A stretch of 35,843 nucleotides of DNA from Fimihabitans intestinipullorum (lineage in GTDB: Bacteria; Bacillota_I; Bacilli_A; RF39; UBA660): positions 1 to 35,843 of the forward strand of contig DVML01000033.1 in assembly GCA_018714965.1 (NCBI GenBank), given 5' to 3'. Every line of letters begins with the position of its first letter. Position 1 is the first letter of the stretch. A program made the translations under genes and the position numbers. This document shows, one piece after another, positions 22,499 through 30,616 of the stretch. The notes under the pieces are model-generated. The model saw only the letters and a list, made by a program, of their open reading frames with translations, made no database searches and was not told the DNA's origin.

Positions 22499-23794
22499 CT
22501 AATGTGTTAATAATTTTTTACCTGCAACAACAGTTACTAGTCCACTGACAATCAAACAAGACAAAATAGCAAAGATATTCATATCCGAAGTGTTTGGATT
22601 TTCAACTTTAATAACTAATGCATTTAATGCTTTTTCAATATCGCTTGCCCATTCATCAACTTCATTTTGTTGTAAAATGGTTTTATTATAATCCACTTTA
22701 TTAATTGCATTTTCTACATTTTGAATAGATTCATTTGTATATTTATTTTTATCCATTTGATTGTATTTGGTAATTAATTCATTAATTTTTGAATAATCTG
22801 CTTTCTTGTACTGGATGGAAATAGTTCCATCTTCATTTGTAACTATTTCTTTTTCGTCTTCACTAAAATTAATGTATGTAGCATTCACTTCTTTATTAAA
22901 AGTTCCGCCACTTACTACAACATCAGCGGCAGTTAAATCTTCAGAACCACTCATTGTAGCTATAATTTGTCCACTACCAGCATTGAATGTTCCACCTGTA
23001 ATAATTAATTCACCAGCATTACGACCAGTATTTGACATCTTACCATTTAAAACAGTATCTACATCAGAAGTAAATTCTCCTCCTGTAATCGTTGTCTTAT
23101 TCCAATTAAGAACAGCTGCTTGTGTTGTATTTGTAAATGACCCTCCTGTAATTTTTAAAATTCCATCGTCGTCATTTTTTACAGTGTTAATTCCACCATC
23201 AAAAACTCCGCCATTGATTGTTAAAGTTGGTGTATATAATTTAGACGGATTTTGAGTTGCACCATTATAATACCCATTATGAATCATACTTGAATAATGA
23301 CCATTATTATAAACCTTAACAGAATCACCAATTACCATTGTTCCAAAATTTTCAATTGTATAATAAGAATTTCCGTTTGGTGTTGTTGGATTTTTTCCAG
23401 CTTCTTGGCTTCGAGTGTAGGTTCCGCTAATCAAATTAGCAACACCACCTTCTTCATTTACTAAGGCTGCTTTTTGATGAGATACATTATCTAAGGTTCC
23501 ATCACCTTTAACTGTAAGATTTCCATGATTGATAACGGTATGTTTGCCTGCAACATTTGTTACTGTTTTCCCGTTTAAATCTAATGTTATGTTTTTACCA
23601 GTTGCAATTACCACACTCTCAGTCGTATCAGATAAAATAGTTACAGTTTGACCATTAGCATTATCAATTGCTTCTTGAATTGTCGTGTATTTTACCCCAC
23701 CAACGCTTGCAACTTCGTTTTCAATAGCAGATACAGAAGCTAAACATATCATACTAGCAAACGTCATTGTAATAATATACTTTAGTACTTTCAT
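22499..23794 (-). CDS. Secreted beta-helix surface protein with sortase-like C-terminal anchor
   Basis: 431 residues. A signal peptide (about 1-24) is followed by a beta-helix region (about 50-310) with repeated turns LTINGGVFDGGI, LKITGGSFTN, TTITGGEFTS, LIITGGTFNAG and VVVSGGTFN. A helical FIVAR-like module (YSKINELITKYNQMDKNKY ... WASDIEKALNAL, about 335-395) and a C-terminal NPNTSD motif, hydrophobic helix and short KKLLTH tail come next. NPxTS resembles sortase B/D-type variants of LPXTG, so covalent wall attachment is likely but not proven; otherwise the helix itself anchors it. Role unknown; adhesion or glycan binding is plausible. GGAGAGG precedes the ATG. Confidence 0.8.
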   Translation of the reverse strand: MKVLKYIITMTFASMICLASVSAIENEVASVGGVKYTTIQEAIDNANGQTVTILSDTTESVVIATGKNITLDLNGKTVTNVAGKHTVINHGNLTVKGDGTLDNVSHQKAALVNEEGGVANLISGTYTRSQEAGKNPTTPNGNSYYTIENFGTMVIGDSVKVYNNGHYSSMIHNGYYNGATQNPSKLYTPTLTINGGVFDGGINTVKNDDDGILKITGGSFTNTTQAAVLNWNKTTITGGEFTSDVDTVLNGKMSNTGRNAGELIITGGTFNAGSGQIIATMSGSEDLTAADVVVSGGTFNKEVNATYINFSEDEKEIVTNEDGTISIQYKKADYSKINELITKYNQMDKNKYTNESIQNVENAINKVDYNKTILQQNEVDEWASDIEKALNALVIKVENPNTSDMNIFAILSCLIVSGLVTVVAGKKLLTH

Positions 23795-23815
23795 TTTTCC
23801 TCTCCTTTCACATGT

Positions 23816-23844
23816 ATAATACTATAAAATATTCCATATTTCAA
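23816..23844 (-). promoter_or_regulatory. Sigma-A type promoter of the beta-helix protein gene
   Basis: Minus-strand TTGAAA (23844-23839), 17-base spacer, TATTAT (23821-23816), 21 bases before the ATG at 23794. Confidence 0.75.
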
Positions 23845-23880
23845 TACATTTTTACACATTTATTCTATATTTACACTTTC

Positions 23881-24120
23881 TTAATATTTAACGACGATTC
23901 TAATATTTCTATATTCGTTTTCAAAAGGTTCTATATAATCATTCCAATACTTTTTGGAGCATCCAATCGCATTCTCATGGTTCAATTCTATTTCCTTTAC
24001 GGGATATTCGCGCACAATATAATCCAATTTTTGCTTCATACGATCCATGTGAGATAAATTGACCATCCCTTCTACATTAATATATAATTTATCCTCTCTA
24101 TAAGTAATTTCTGTTCTCAT
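23881..24120 (-). CDS. Small STAS-like protein (tentative)
   Basis: 79 residues from the ATG at 24120, supported by GGTGGTGATGG just upstream. An in-frame extension to 24228 has unlikely composition. The pattern of a strand (KLYINVEGMVNL), a helix (SHMDRMKQKLDYIVREY) and a strand (VKEIELNHENA) followed by IGCSKKYWNDY resembles the beginning of a STAS domain as in anti-sigma factor antagonists. The usual DSSG phosphorylation loop is replaced by GCSKK, and the domain is short. Function unknown; the resemblance is only structural by eye. Confidence 0.6.
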   Translation of the reverse strand: MRTEITYREDKLYINVEGMVNLSHMDRMKQKLDYIVREYPVKEIELNHENAIGCSKKYWNDYIEPFENEYRNIRIVVKY

Positions 24121-24134
24121 CTTACCATCACCAC

Positions 24135-24168
24135 CACTACTATAACACCTTTCCACCTTGTTATAGTG
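24135..24168 (-). repeat. Inverted repeat upstream of the STAS-like gene
   Basis: CTATAACA (24140-24147) and TGTTATAG (24159-24166) form an eight-base palindrome with an 11-base loop, in the divergent region between this gene and murT. It may be an operator or a leader hairpin. Confidence 0.5.
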
Positions 24169-24233
24169 AATTTCGACAAAACTAGAAAAAAAATATAAAT
24201 TGCAAAATTTGTCACATGCGAAATACAATGATA

Positions 24234-24242
24234 TGTTATAAT
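24234..24242 (+). promoter_or_regulatory. Extended -10 promoter of murT-gatD
   Basis: TGT-TATAAT with the TG of an extended -10 element, 19 bases before the ATG at 24262. No good -35 at standard spacing. Confidence 0.6.
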
Positions 24243-24261
24243 TTTATTAAGAGGTGTCGTT

Positions 24262-25593
24262 ATGAAATCTATCATGATTATTACTGGAAAAATTATTTTA
24301 TTCTGTGGAAAACTTCTACATAGAGGAAGTTCTCTGCCAGGAAAAGTTGTACTAAAATTCTATCCACAGCTTATGAAAAAAATAAAATTTCCGGATAAAA
24401 TCATCGCCGTTACTGGATCCTCTGGAAAAGGAAGTATTTCCTCTACAGTCGCCGAGATATATCGCAAGCTAGGATATCGTGTTGCTCACAATGTAGCAGG
24501 ATCTAATCTTACTTACGGGATTGCGACTCTCCTTTTGCAATACTGTTCTATCTTTGGGAAACTAAAATGCGACGTACTCGTCTTTGAAATTGATGAACGA
24601 TATGCAAAATACGTATTTCCAGATATCAAGCCGACGCACGTATTGATCTCAAATATCAGCCGTGATCAACCTCCACGTCAAGGACACTTTGATTTCGTCT
24701 ATGAAGAAATCAAAAGCGCACTTTCTAAAGAAATGCACTTAATTTTAAATGCCGATGATCCGATGCTACAAATCTTTAATCTCGAAAATGAATTTCAAGT
24801 GACTTATTATTCCATGGACCAAAATCAATATAGCTATCCAAAATCAAAATTTAAAAACTTAAATATTACCCATTGTCCTGTTTGTCATCATAAATTAATT
24901 TACGATTACTATCATTTTGAGACACTCGGACATTATCACTGCAGTCATTGTAAATTTCAAACACCGAAAGCAAAATATCATATTACCAATCTCGACTTTG
25001 ATACTCCAGCAATGACGATCAATGAAAAGTATGTAATTCAACTTCCATACGATATGCTTTACTGTGCCTATAATACACTCGCAGCTTTCACAATCGTAGC
25101 GACAACAGAAAAACAAGAGGAAAAAATTGCAACTTATTTAAATGCACTCAATGTGAAACAAAAAAATCATTTACATACAACTTTTCAAAATCGCAATGTC
25201 TATATTTTGAACAATAAAAACGAAAATGCGACAACCTTTAATCAATCTATCTTGTTTACCGATCGTCACACTGAAAAAAAGACGCTCGTCATCGGATGGA
25301 AAGAAATCAGTAGAAGATATCAATTTGACGATCTATCATGGTTATACGATGTCGATTTTGAACTATTTGCACGACACGATATCGATACTGTAATCTGCAT
25401 CGGTTTGCATCGCTACGATATTGCAACGAGAATGAAATATGCCGGAATCGACGAGAAAAAGATTAAAACGTTTGAATCTCTCGAAGGTGTAACTGCCTGT
25501 CTCGCAAAAACAAAAGGAGATATTTTTGCTATATTGAATTTCGATCTCGTTTTACCGTTTCAAGAAATCTTAAAAGAAGGTGATTCAAAATGA
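24262..25593 (+). CDS. murT: Lipid II isoglutaminyl synthase, MurT subunit
   Basis: 443 residues. MurT activates the D-Glu alpha-carboxylate of lipid II with ATP, for amidation to D-isoglutamine using ammonia from GatD. The Mur-ligase P-loop AVTGSSGKGSIS (49-60), SNLTYGIATLL, VFEIDER and NISRDQ are present. The inserted zinc ribbon of this subgroup is Cys205, Cys208, Cys227 and Cys230. The C-terminal domain has NATTFNQSI and FDDLSWLYDVDFEL. GAGGTG precedes the ATG. Its stop overlaps the gatD start (ATGA), so the subunits are co-translated. The region usually reading NDxxADGxDxSW is altered to KEISRRYQFDDLSW. Confidence 0.93.
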   Translation: MKSIMIITGKIILFCGKLLHRGSSLPGKVVLKFYPQLMKKIKFPDKIIAVTGSSGKGSISSTVAEIYRKLGYRVAHNVAGSNLTYGIATLLLQYCSIFGKLKCDVLVFEIDERYAKYVFPDIKPTHVLISNISRDQPPRQGHFDFVYEEIKSALSKEMHLILNADDPMLQIFNLENEFQVTYYSMDQNQYSYPKSKFKNLNITHCPVCHHKLIYDYYHFETLGHYHCSHCKFQTPKAKYHITNLDFDTPAMTINEKYVIQLPYDMLYCAYNTLAAFTIVATTEKQEEKIATYLNALNVKQKNHLHTTFQNRNVYILNNKNENATTFNQSILFTDRHTEKKTLVIGWKEISRRYQFDDLSWLYDVDFELFARHDIDTVICIGLHRYDIATRMKYAGIDEKKIKTFESLEGVTACLAKTKGDIFAILNFDLVLPFQEILKEGDSK

Positions 25594-26312
25594 AATTTGT
25601 AATCGCACACTTATATTACGATCTCATGAACTTGTATGGAGAGAGTGGAAATGTCATCGCACTTCAAAAAGCATTAGAACAACTAGGAATTGATGTTTCT
25701 ATTGAATTCATCACGATCGATGATGAGATCGACTTTTCAAAATATGATCTTATATATATTGGAGCTGGTACTGAAAAAAATCAATTACTCGCACTAGAAC
25801 ATCTTCTCTCTTACAAAGAAGAGCTATGGAAACGAATGTCTCATCTCTCGTTCTTTGTAACGGGAAATGCAATCGAACTATTTGGAAGAGAAATTATCGA
25901 TGAACATCAAGTTTCTCATCCAGCTTTATCTTTCTTTCCTTTTCGAGCAGAGCGAAAAAATATGCGTATCGTCGATGAAATCGTTGCGACATGCGATTTT
26001 CTAAAAACACCAGTCATTGGTTTTCAAAATCAAAAAAGTGTCATCGAGTACTTGAAAAATCCTGTCTTTCAAGTACGACAAGGTGTTGGAAGTTCTCCGA
26101 ATACAAAATACGATGGAATTATGACAAAACAATTTTTCGGAACCTATTTCATCGGCCCTATCTTGATTAGAAACCCTCACCTTCTTACATATTATGTAAA
26201 ACAACTCGTCAAGAAAAAAGATCCTGAATTTAAAATGAAACGACTCAATCTAACATTTGAAAAAAAAGCATACGAAGAACACTTAAAACAATTAGAACTA
26301 ACAGAAAAATGA
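25590..26312 (+). CDS. gatD: GatD-like glutamine amidotransferase subunit, apparently lacking catalytic Cys and His
   Basis: 240 residues. GatD normally hydrolyses glutamine and passes ammonia to MurT. The start (IAHLYYDLMNLYGESGNVIAL) and YIGAGTEKNQLLALEHLL match GatD well. The nucleophile elbow, normally ICGGYQxLG, reads VTGNAIELFG (90-99), with no Cys; the only Cys of the protein (135) is elsewhere. The catalytic His of GTYLHGPIL is Ile188 in GTYFIGPIL, and GFENHGG is GFQNQKS. The protein is full length with no frameshift, so it may have become a structural partner or MurT may use free ammonia. Strong context: it overlaps murT by four bases. Confidence 0.88.
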   Translation: MKFVIAHLYYDLMNLYGESGNVIALQKALEQLGIDVSIEFITIDDEIDFSKYDLIYIGAGTEKNQLLALEHLLSYKEELWKRMSHLSFFVTGNAIELFGREIIDEHQVSHPALSFFPFRAERKNMRIVDEIVATCDFLKTPVIGFQNQKSVIEYLKNPVFQVRQGVGSSPNTKYDGIMTKQFFGTYFIGPILIRNPHLLTYYVKQLVKKKDPEFKMKRLNLTFEKKAYEEHLKQLELTEK

Positions 26313-26333
26313 CAGATCACTGTCATTTTTTTT
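26305..26333 (+). terminator. Intrinsic terminator of murT-gatD
   Basis: AAAATGACAG (26306-26315) pairs perfectly with CTGTCATTTT (26320-26329), loop ATCA, followed by further T. It overlaps the gatD stop. Confidence 0.9.
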
Positions 26334-26370
26334 CTTTACTCAAATTCTATTTTATTATACATCCTGCGAT

Positions 26371-26402
26371 AAAAAAACAAATAAGTGATTATCACTTATT
26401 TG
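26371..26402 (-). terminator. Intrinsic terminator of pheS-pheT
   Basis: Near-perfect palindrome over 26378-26402 (CAAATAAGTGAT on one arm) followed on the minus strand by seven T. It overlaps the pheT stop codon. Confidence 0.9.
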
Positions 26403-28771
26403 TCTCTTAATACCGCACCTAATTTATGTTCTACATCGCTAATAATCTTATTAAATACCTTCATAACCTCATCATCTTGTAATGTCTTATTTGGATCTTG
26501 GAATGTAAGTGAGAATGCAATTGATTTTTCATCTTGATCTACATTTTCTCCAACGTACACATCAAAGACATGAATATCTGTAAGTAATCTTCCACCACTT
26601 TTCTTAATCTGTGCTAAAAGTTCTTCTGCAGGTACTTTCTTAGATACGACGAATGCCATATCTTTCGTTACGCTCGGATACTTAGAAATTTCTTTAAACT
26701 TAATTGGTTTGATCTTTTTAGATGCTAGTTTTTTCAAACTAAATTCAGCTACGTATAGATCATCTTTCATAACGCTTGGATGAACTCGTCCAATCACACC
26801 TACTTCTTCTCGATCTAATAAGATTTTAGCACTCATTCCTGGATGTAAATCTGGAGTTGCTTCTTTTACAAATGTATAGCGATTTTTAAGTCCCATATAA
26901 TCGAAAATATCTTCGACGATTCCCTTGATTAAATAGAAATCGACTTTCATCTTAGCTCCTTGCCATGTCGGTGTTAGATAATTTCCCATCATAGCAATAG
27001 ACACTAACGTATCTTCTTCCTCTTCATTAAAATAAGTATTTGCTATTTCATAGAGACATACATCTTTTGTTCCTCTTGCCTTATTATATTCTACAGTCTT
27101 CACCAAAGATGGTAAAAGTGTTTGACGAATAATCGACTTATCAGTTGACATTGGTCTTAATAAAGCAATTGGCGTTTGATGATGATAACAGAATAACTGA
27201 TCTTCTTCTGGACTAATAAGAGTATACGTTCTCGCTTCGTTAAGTCCTAGGCTTCTAAGTCTCTTACTTACTAATTTTCGATCCGCTACAAGTCCAATAT
27301 ATCTTCCTGGTCTACCTTCTCCCGTTGGCAATTTAGATTCGATATGATCATATCCATATAGTCTTCCAATTTCTTCAGCCAAATCTGATACATGCGCCTC
27401 CACATCTAATCTTCTATTTGGAATAGTAACGTGGAATTCATCTTTATTGACTTCGTATTCAAATCCTAATCCATCTAATGATTTTAATGCATCTTGTTTT
27501 GTTAATTCCATTCTTAAAAGATCGTTTACTTGTGTTAATGTAAAAGTTACTTCTTTTGGTGTCTTATCCATTACGTCGTGTGTCATTGTTCCAGATAGTA
27601 CTTTCGCATCAGCATACTTCTCTAATAAATGACAAGCACGTTCGATTGCCATCGTACAATATTCGTAGTTAAGTCCCTTTTCATATCTTAAAGATGCTTC
27701 GCTGCGAAGTTCGTGATTGATCGATGTATAACGTACATGATAAGAATCAAAAATAGCACTCTCAATTACAATAGACTTTGTATTTTCATCGATTCCAGAA
27801 TTTAATCCTCCCATGACACCTGCGATACAAACTGGCTTTTTACCATCCGTAATAATGATATCATCTTTTGAAAGAGTTCTCTCTTTTCCATCTAATGTAA
27901 CGATCTTCTCTTGATCTTCTGCCATGCGAACTAAAATAGTATCTCCTAATTTATCACGATCGAAGAAGTGTAATGGTTGTCCGTATTCTAACATAACGTA
28001 ATTTGAAATATCGACAACGTTATTGATAGAACGCATTCCAGCAACTTCCAAACGATGTTTAATAAATTCCGGACTTGGTCCAATTTTTACATCGCTTACA
28101 ATCTTCGCATTGTACATCGGACAATTATCTGTTTCAATCTTCAGATTTAACTTTCCATCGATCGTATCTTTTACTGGATGTGTTGTAACATCTGGTAACG
28201 TTACTTTTTCACCTAATACTGCAGCAACTTCATAACTAAATGGGATATGGTTGTTACAGTCACTACGATTTGGATTTAAATCTAACGTATAACATGTATC
28301 ATCCCATCCAAAATGTTTACAAACATCAACACCAACTGGAGTTGATGGATCTAATTCTTCGATTCCCCTGTTGTAACTTTCTTCTGTCTTTTCCTCTAAT
28401 CCAAGTTCAAATAAAGCACAGATCATTCCATTTGACTCTACACCACGAATCTTACTTGCCTTAATTTCAAAATTACCCGGTAAGATAGCGCCTGGAAGAG
28501 CAACGATAACTTTAATCCCTGCACGTACATTACTTGCACCACATACGATTTGCTCGTTATGATCTCCAACATTTACCTGACATACTTTCAAGTGATCACT
28601 ATCCGGATGCATTTCACATGTCATTACTTCTCCTGTTACCAAGTTTGGAATATATTTGCTCTCTACTTGTTCAATATTAATTCCAGCACGTGTAATCTTA
28701 TCAGCAACTTCTTTTAAATCCGCATCTTTATAATCGACATAATCGCGTACCCAATTCATACTAATTGCCAT
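26396..28771 (-). CDS. pheT: Phenylalanyl-tRNA synthetase beta subunit
   Basis: 791 residues, normal length. With PheS it forms the alpha2beta2 enzyme that charges tRNA-Phe; the beta subunit binds tRNA and edits Tyr-tRNA. Domains in order: N-terminal EMAP-like tRNA-binding part (VTGEVMTCEMHPDSDHLKVC, IVCGASNVRAG), B3/B4 editing region (SDVKIGPSPEFIKHRLEVAG, NVVDISNYVMLEYGQPLHFF) and B5 (ELTKQDALKSLDGLGFEYEV, EEIGRLYGYDHI). The catalytic-like core and C-terminal ferredoxin-fold anticodon-binding domain (KFKEISKYPSVTKDMAFVV) follow. AAAGGAGG at the end of pheS serves its ATG. Confidence 0.97.
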   Translation of the reverse strand: MAISMNWVRDYVDYKDADLKEVADKITRAGINIEQVESKYIPNLVTGEVMTCEMHPDSDHLKVCQVNVGDHNEQIVCGASNVRAGIKVIVALPGAILPGNFEIKASKIRGVESNGMICALFELGLEEKTEESYNRGIEELDPSTPVGVDVCKHFGWDDTCYTLDLNPNRSDCNNHIPFSYEVAAVLGEKVTLPDVTTHPVKDTIDGKLNLKIETDNCPMYNAKIVSDVKIGPSPEFIKHRLEVAGMRSINNVVDISNYVMLEYGQPLHFFDRDKLGDTILVRMAEDQEKIVTLDGKERTLSKDDIIITDGKKPVCIAGVMGGLNSGIDENTKSIVIESAIFDSYHVRYTSINHELRSEASLRYEKGLNYEYCTMAIERACHLLEKYADAKVLSGTMTHDVMDKTPKEVTFTLTQVNDLLRMELTKQDALKSLDGLGFEYEVNKDEFHVTIPNRRLDVEAHVSDLAEEIGRLYGYDHIESKLPTGEGRPGRYIGLVADRKLVSKRLRSLGLNEARTYTLISPEEDQLFCYHHQTPIALLRPMSTDKSIIRQTLLPSLVKTVEYNKARGTKDVCLYEIANTYFNEEEEDTLVSIAMMGNYLTPTWQGAKMKVDFYLIKGIVEDIFDYMGLKNRYTFVKEATPDLHPGMSAKILLDREEVGVIGRVHPSVMKDDLYVAEFSLKKLASKKIKPIKFKEISKYPSVTKDMAFVVSKKVPAEELLAQIKKSGGRLLTDIHVFDVYVGENVDQDEKSIAFSLTFQDPNKTLQDDEVMKVFNKIISDVEHKLGAVLRDK

Positions 28772-28772
28772 A

Positions 28773-29819
28773 TTACTCTGCCTCCTTTCTGTTGAATGTA
28801 TCTATTACTCTTAGATCATTCGTATAGAATGTTCGAATATCAGTAATTCCATATTTCAACATTGCAAGACGTTCCATACCAAATCCAAATGCAAATCCAG
28901 TCCATTCTTTTGGATCGTATCCACCATTTTCTAGTACACGTGGGTGAACCATTCCAGCTCCACCAACTGTAATCCATCCAGTATGTTTACATAAAGGACA
29001 ACCCTTTCCACCACAGTTGAAACATGAAATATCAAGTTCTACAGATGGTTCTGTAAATGGATAGAAAGATGGACGGAATCTCGTTTCACGTTCTGTTCCA
29101 AATAGTTTTTTAGCAATGATATCGAAAGTTCCCTTAAGATCGGCAAGAGAAATATTCTTATCGATCAAAAGTCCTTCCATCTGTGTAAATTGATGAGAAT
29201 GTGTCGCATCATCATCATCTCTACGATAAGTCTTGCCCGGACATACGATACGAAGTGGTTCTTTTTCTTCGTTTGCTAACATCGTTCTTACCTGTACAGG
29301 AGAAGTTTGACTACGCAATAGTAACTCTTCCCCTTTCGTATAGAACGTATCCTGTGCATCACGCGCTGGATGCCCCTTCGGTAAATTTAAAAGTTCGAAA
29401 TTATAGTAATCTTTTTCGAGCTCAGGTCCTTCTACAACGTCGTATCCCATACTCATAAAAAGCTCCTCTGATTCCTCGATCAATTTCTCTAAAATGTTTG
29501 GTGTTCCTACTGGAATTTTCGTTGCTGGTAAACTGATATCAATCTCTTCTTTTGATAGTTTCTCTTCTAATTCCTTCGCTTCTATCTTTGTACGTTGCTC
29601 ATCGAATAAAGTACTAACAGTCTCTTTTAACTCATTAACGAGTTTTCCTGTCTCCTTCTTCTCTTCGATACTAAGATCTCTCATTCCAGCAAGAATCGCA
29701 CTAATAGGTCCCTTCTTTCCTAGATATTCAACTTTTAAATCATTCCACTCTTTTATATTTTTAACTTCTTTTACTTTGGCTTCAATTTCTTTTTGTAATT
29801 GTTCAATCTTATCTTTCAT
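28773..29819 (-). CDS. pheS: Phenylalanyl-tRNA synthetase alpha subunit
   Basis: 348 residues. The catalytic subunit has an N-terminal coiled coil (about 1-85) and a class II core: DTFYTKGEELLLRSQTSPVQ, YRRDDDDATHSHQFTQMEGL and GFGMERLAMLKYGI (motif 3). FNCGGKGCPLCKHTGWI is the Cys-rich insert common in Bacillota PheS. The ATG at 29819 is chosen over a GTG at 29828, because AGGAG is then eight bases upstream. One base separates its stop from pheT. Regulated by the upstream T-box. Confidence 0.97.
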   Translation of the reverse strand: MKDKIEQLQKEIEAKVKEVKNIKEWNDLKVEYLGKKGPISAILAGMRDLSIEEKKETGKLVNELKETVSTLFDEQRTKIEAKELEEKLSKEEIDISLPATKIPVGTPNILEKLIEESEELFMSMGYDVVEGPELEKDYYNFELLNLPKGHPARDAQDTFYTKGEELLLRSQTSPVQVRTMLANEEKEPLRIVCPGKTYRRDDDDATHSHQFTQMEGLLIDKNISLADLKGTFDIIAKKLFGTERETRFRPSFYPFTEPSVELDISCFNCGGKGCPLCKHTGWITVGGAGMVHPRVLENGGYDPKEWTGFAFGFGMERLAMLKYGITDIRTFYTNDLRVIDTFNRKEAE

Positions 29820-29842
29820 CCCATTCACTCCTATTCTAATTC

Positions 29843-30063
29843 AAAAAAAAATCACATCCAATTAAGGACGTGATTGACGCGGTACCACCTTATTTTATAT
29901 CGTAATCGATATACACTCAAAACTATAACGCGTTACCGGACGTACTTTCATACACAGCTAGACGGTGAATTCATAAAATTTGTCGTACCTGTTTTTCAGC
30001 ACCACAGGCTCTCTAAAACGACATCCTTTTATTACTACTCCGTGTTCATCGCTTTTTAACTAT
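29843..30063 (-). promoter_or_regulatory. T-box riboswitch leader of pheS-pheT (phenylalanine)
   Basis: Minus-strand leader of about 220 bases with Stem I elements GGAGTAGTAA and AGAGAGCCTGTGG, the specifier UUC (29969-29967) within GAATTCACC, the T-box GGTGGTACCGCG (29889-29878) and a 10-base terminator stem (29875-29866 with 29859-29850) followed by a T-run. UUC codes for Phe and fits the downstream genes. Uncharged tRNA-Phe should favour the antiterminator. Confidence 0.95.
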
Positions 30064-30069
30064 AATCTG

Positions 30070-30097
30070 ATTATATCATAACTTTATAATTTTTCAA
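30070..30097 (-). promoter_or_regulatory. Sigma-A type promoter of pheS-pheT
   Basis: Minus-strand TTGAAA (30097-30092), 16-base spacer, TG-extended TATAAT (30075-30070). The rest of 30098-30175 is AT-rich with no visible feature. Confidence 0.8.
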
Positions 30098-30175
30098 GAG
30101 ATTTTTTTATTTCTCTTCTATCATATTCCATGCAATCATTTATTTATTACATTTTGTTATTTTGTCCAAATATAA

Positions 30176-30203
30176 ACAAAAAATGAGGTTATTACCTCAT
30201 TCC
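30176..30203 (-). terminator. Intrinsic terminator of the prepilin pair
   Basis: AATGAGGT (30201-30194) / ACCTCATT (30189-30182), loop AATA, followed by TTTTG. It begins two bases after the stop codon of the shorter prepilin. Confidence 0.9.
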
Positions 30204-30608
30204 TTATTCATTTACTTGTTTACACTCTGAAGGCTCATACAATTTTAGGTCGTATTTTAACATTTCTACTCCTGTACGATCCTCTACTGTAAATTTCAAT
30301 ACTTTGGTCAAACTGATTTCTTGTCCACTATTTGCATCGATCAATGGTGCTTCTAATTCTCCGGCATCCGTTAGTTCTTTTAACGAAACACAAAAGGTAT
30401 TTCCTGCATTTTGATGATAAGTCGATTGATTCTTATCGAGATAGATTTCTCCTGCATGATAGAAAACTTCTATCGTTGCGGAAGAAATATTTCCTTTTGA
30501 TTTATTCATCTGGTTGATGATTTGAGGGAGCGCAACAACGGATAATATTCCAATGATAATGATAACTCCCAACAATTCAATCAATGTAAATCCACTTTTT
30601 ATTTTCAT
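30204..30608 (-). CDS. Type IV prepilin-like protein, short
   Basis: 134 residues. Prepilin signal KIKSG|FTLIELLGVIIIIG: cleavage expected after Gly6, Glu11 is the conserved Glu5 of the mature form, followed by a hydrophobic helix to about residue 30. The globular part has TFCVSLKELTDAGELEAPL and a C-terminal YEPSEC; Cys73 and Cys129 probably form the closing disulphide. Residues 1-130 are clearly paralogous to the N-terminal part of the gene eight bases upstream. TAGGTGAG precedes the ATG. Likely a pilus or pseudopilus subunit; no assembly ATPase, platform protein or prepilin peptidase is encoded in this window. Confidence 0.88.
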   Translation of the reverse strand: MKIKSGFTLIELLGVIIIIGILSVVALPQIINQMNKSKGNISSATIEVFYHAGEIYLDKNQSTYHQNAGNTFCVSLKELTDAGELEAPLIDANSGQEISLTKVLKFTVEDRTGVEMLKYDLKLYEPSECKQVNE

Positions 30609-30616
30609 AAACTCAC

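Noticed and set aside
22806..23255. 149-codon plus-strand frame opposite the beta-helix gene
   Set aside because: Low-complexity shadow produced by the repeated Gly/Thr codons of the real minus-strand gene.
24121..24228. N-terminal extension of the STAS-like protein
   Set aside because: Cys- and Phe-rich, no ribosome-binding site at its start, and it runs through the inverted repeat; the ATG at 24120 is better supported.
29494..29865. 123-codon plus-strand frame opposite pheS
   Set aside because: Antisense to the coiled-coil part of pheS and running into its leader; Ser/Phe-rich composition typical of a shadow.
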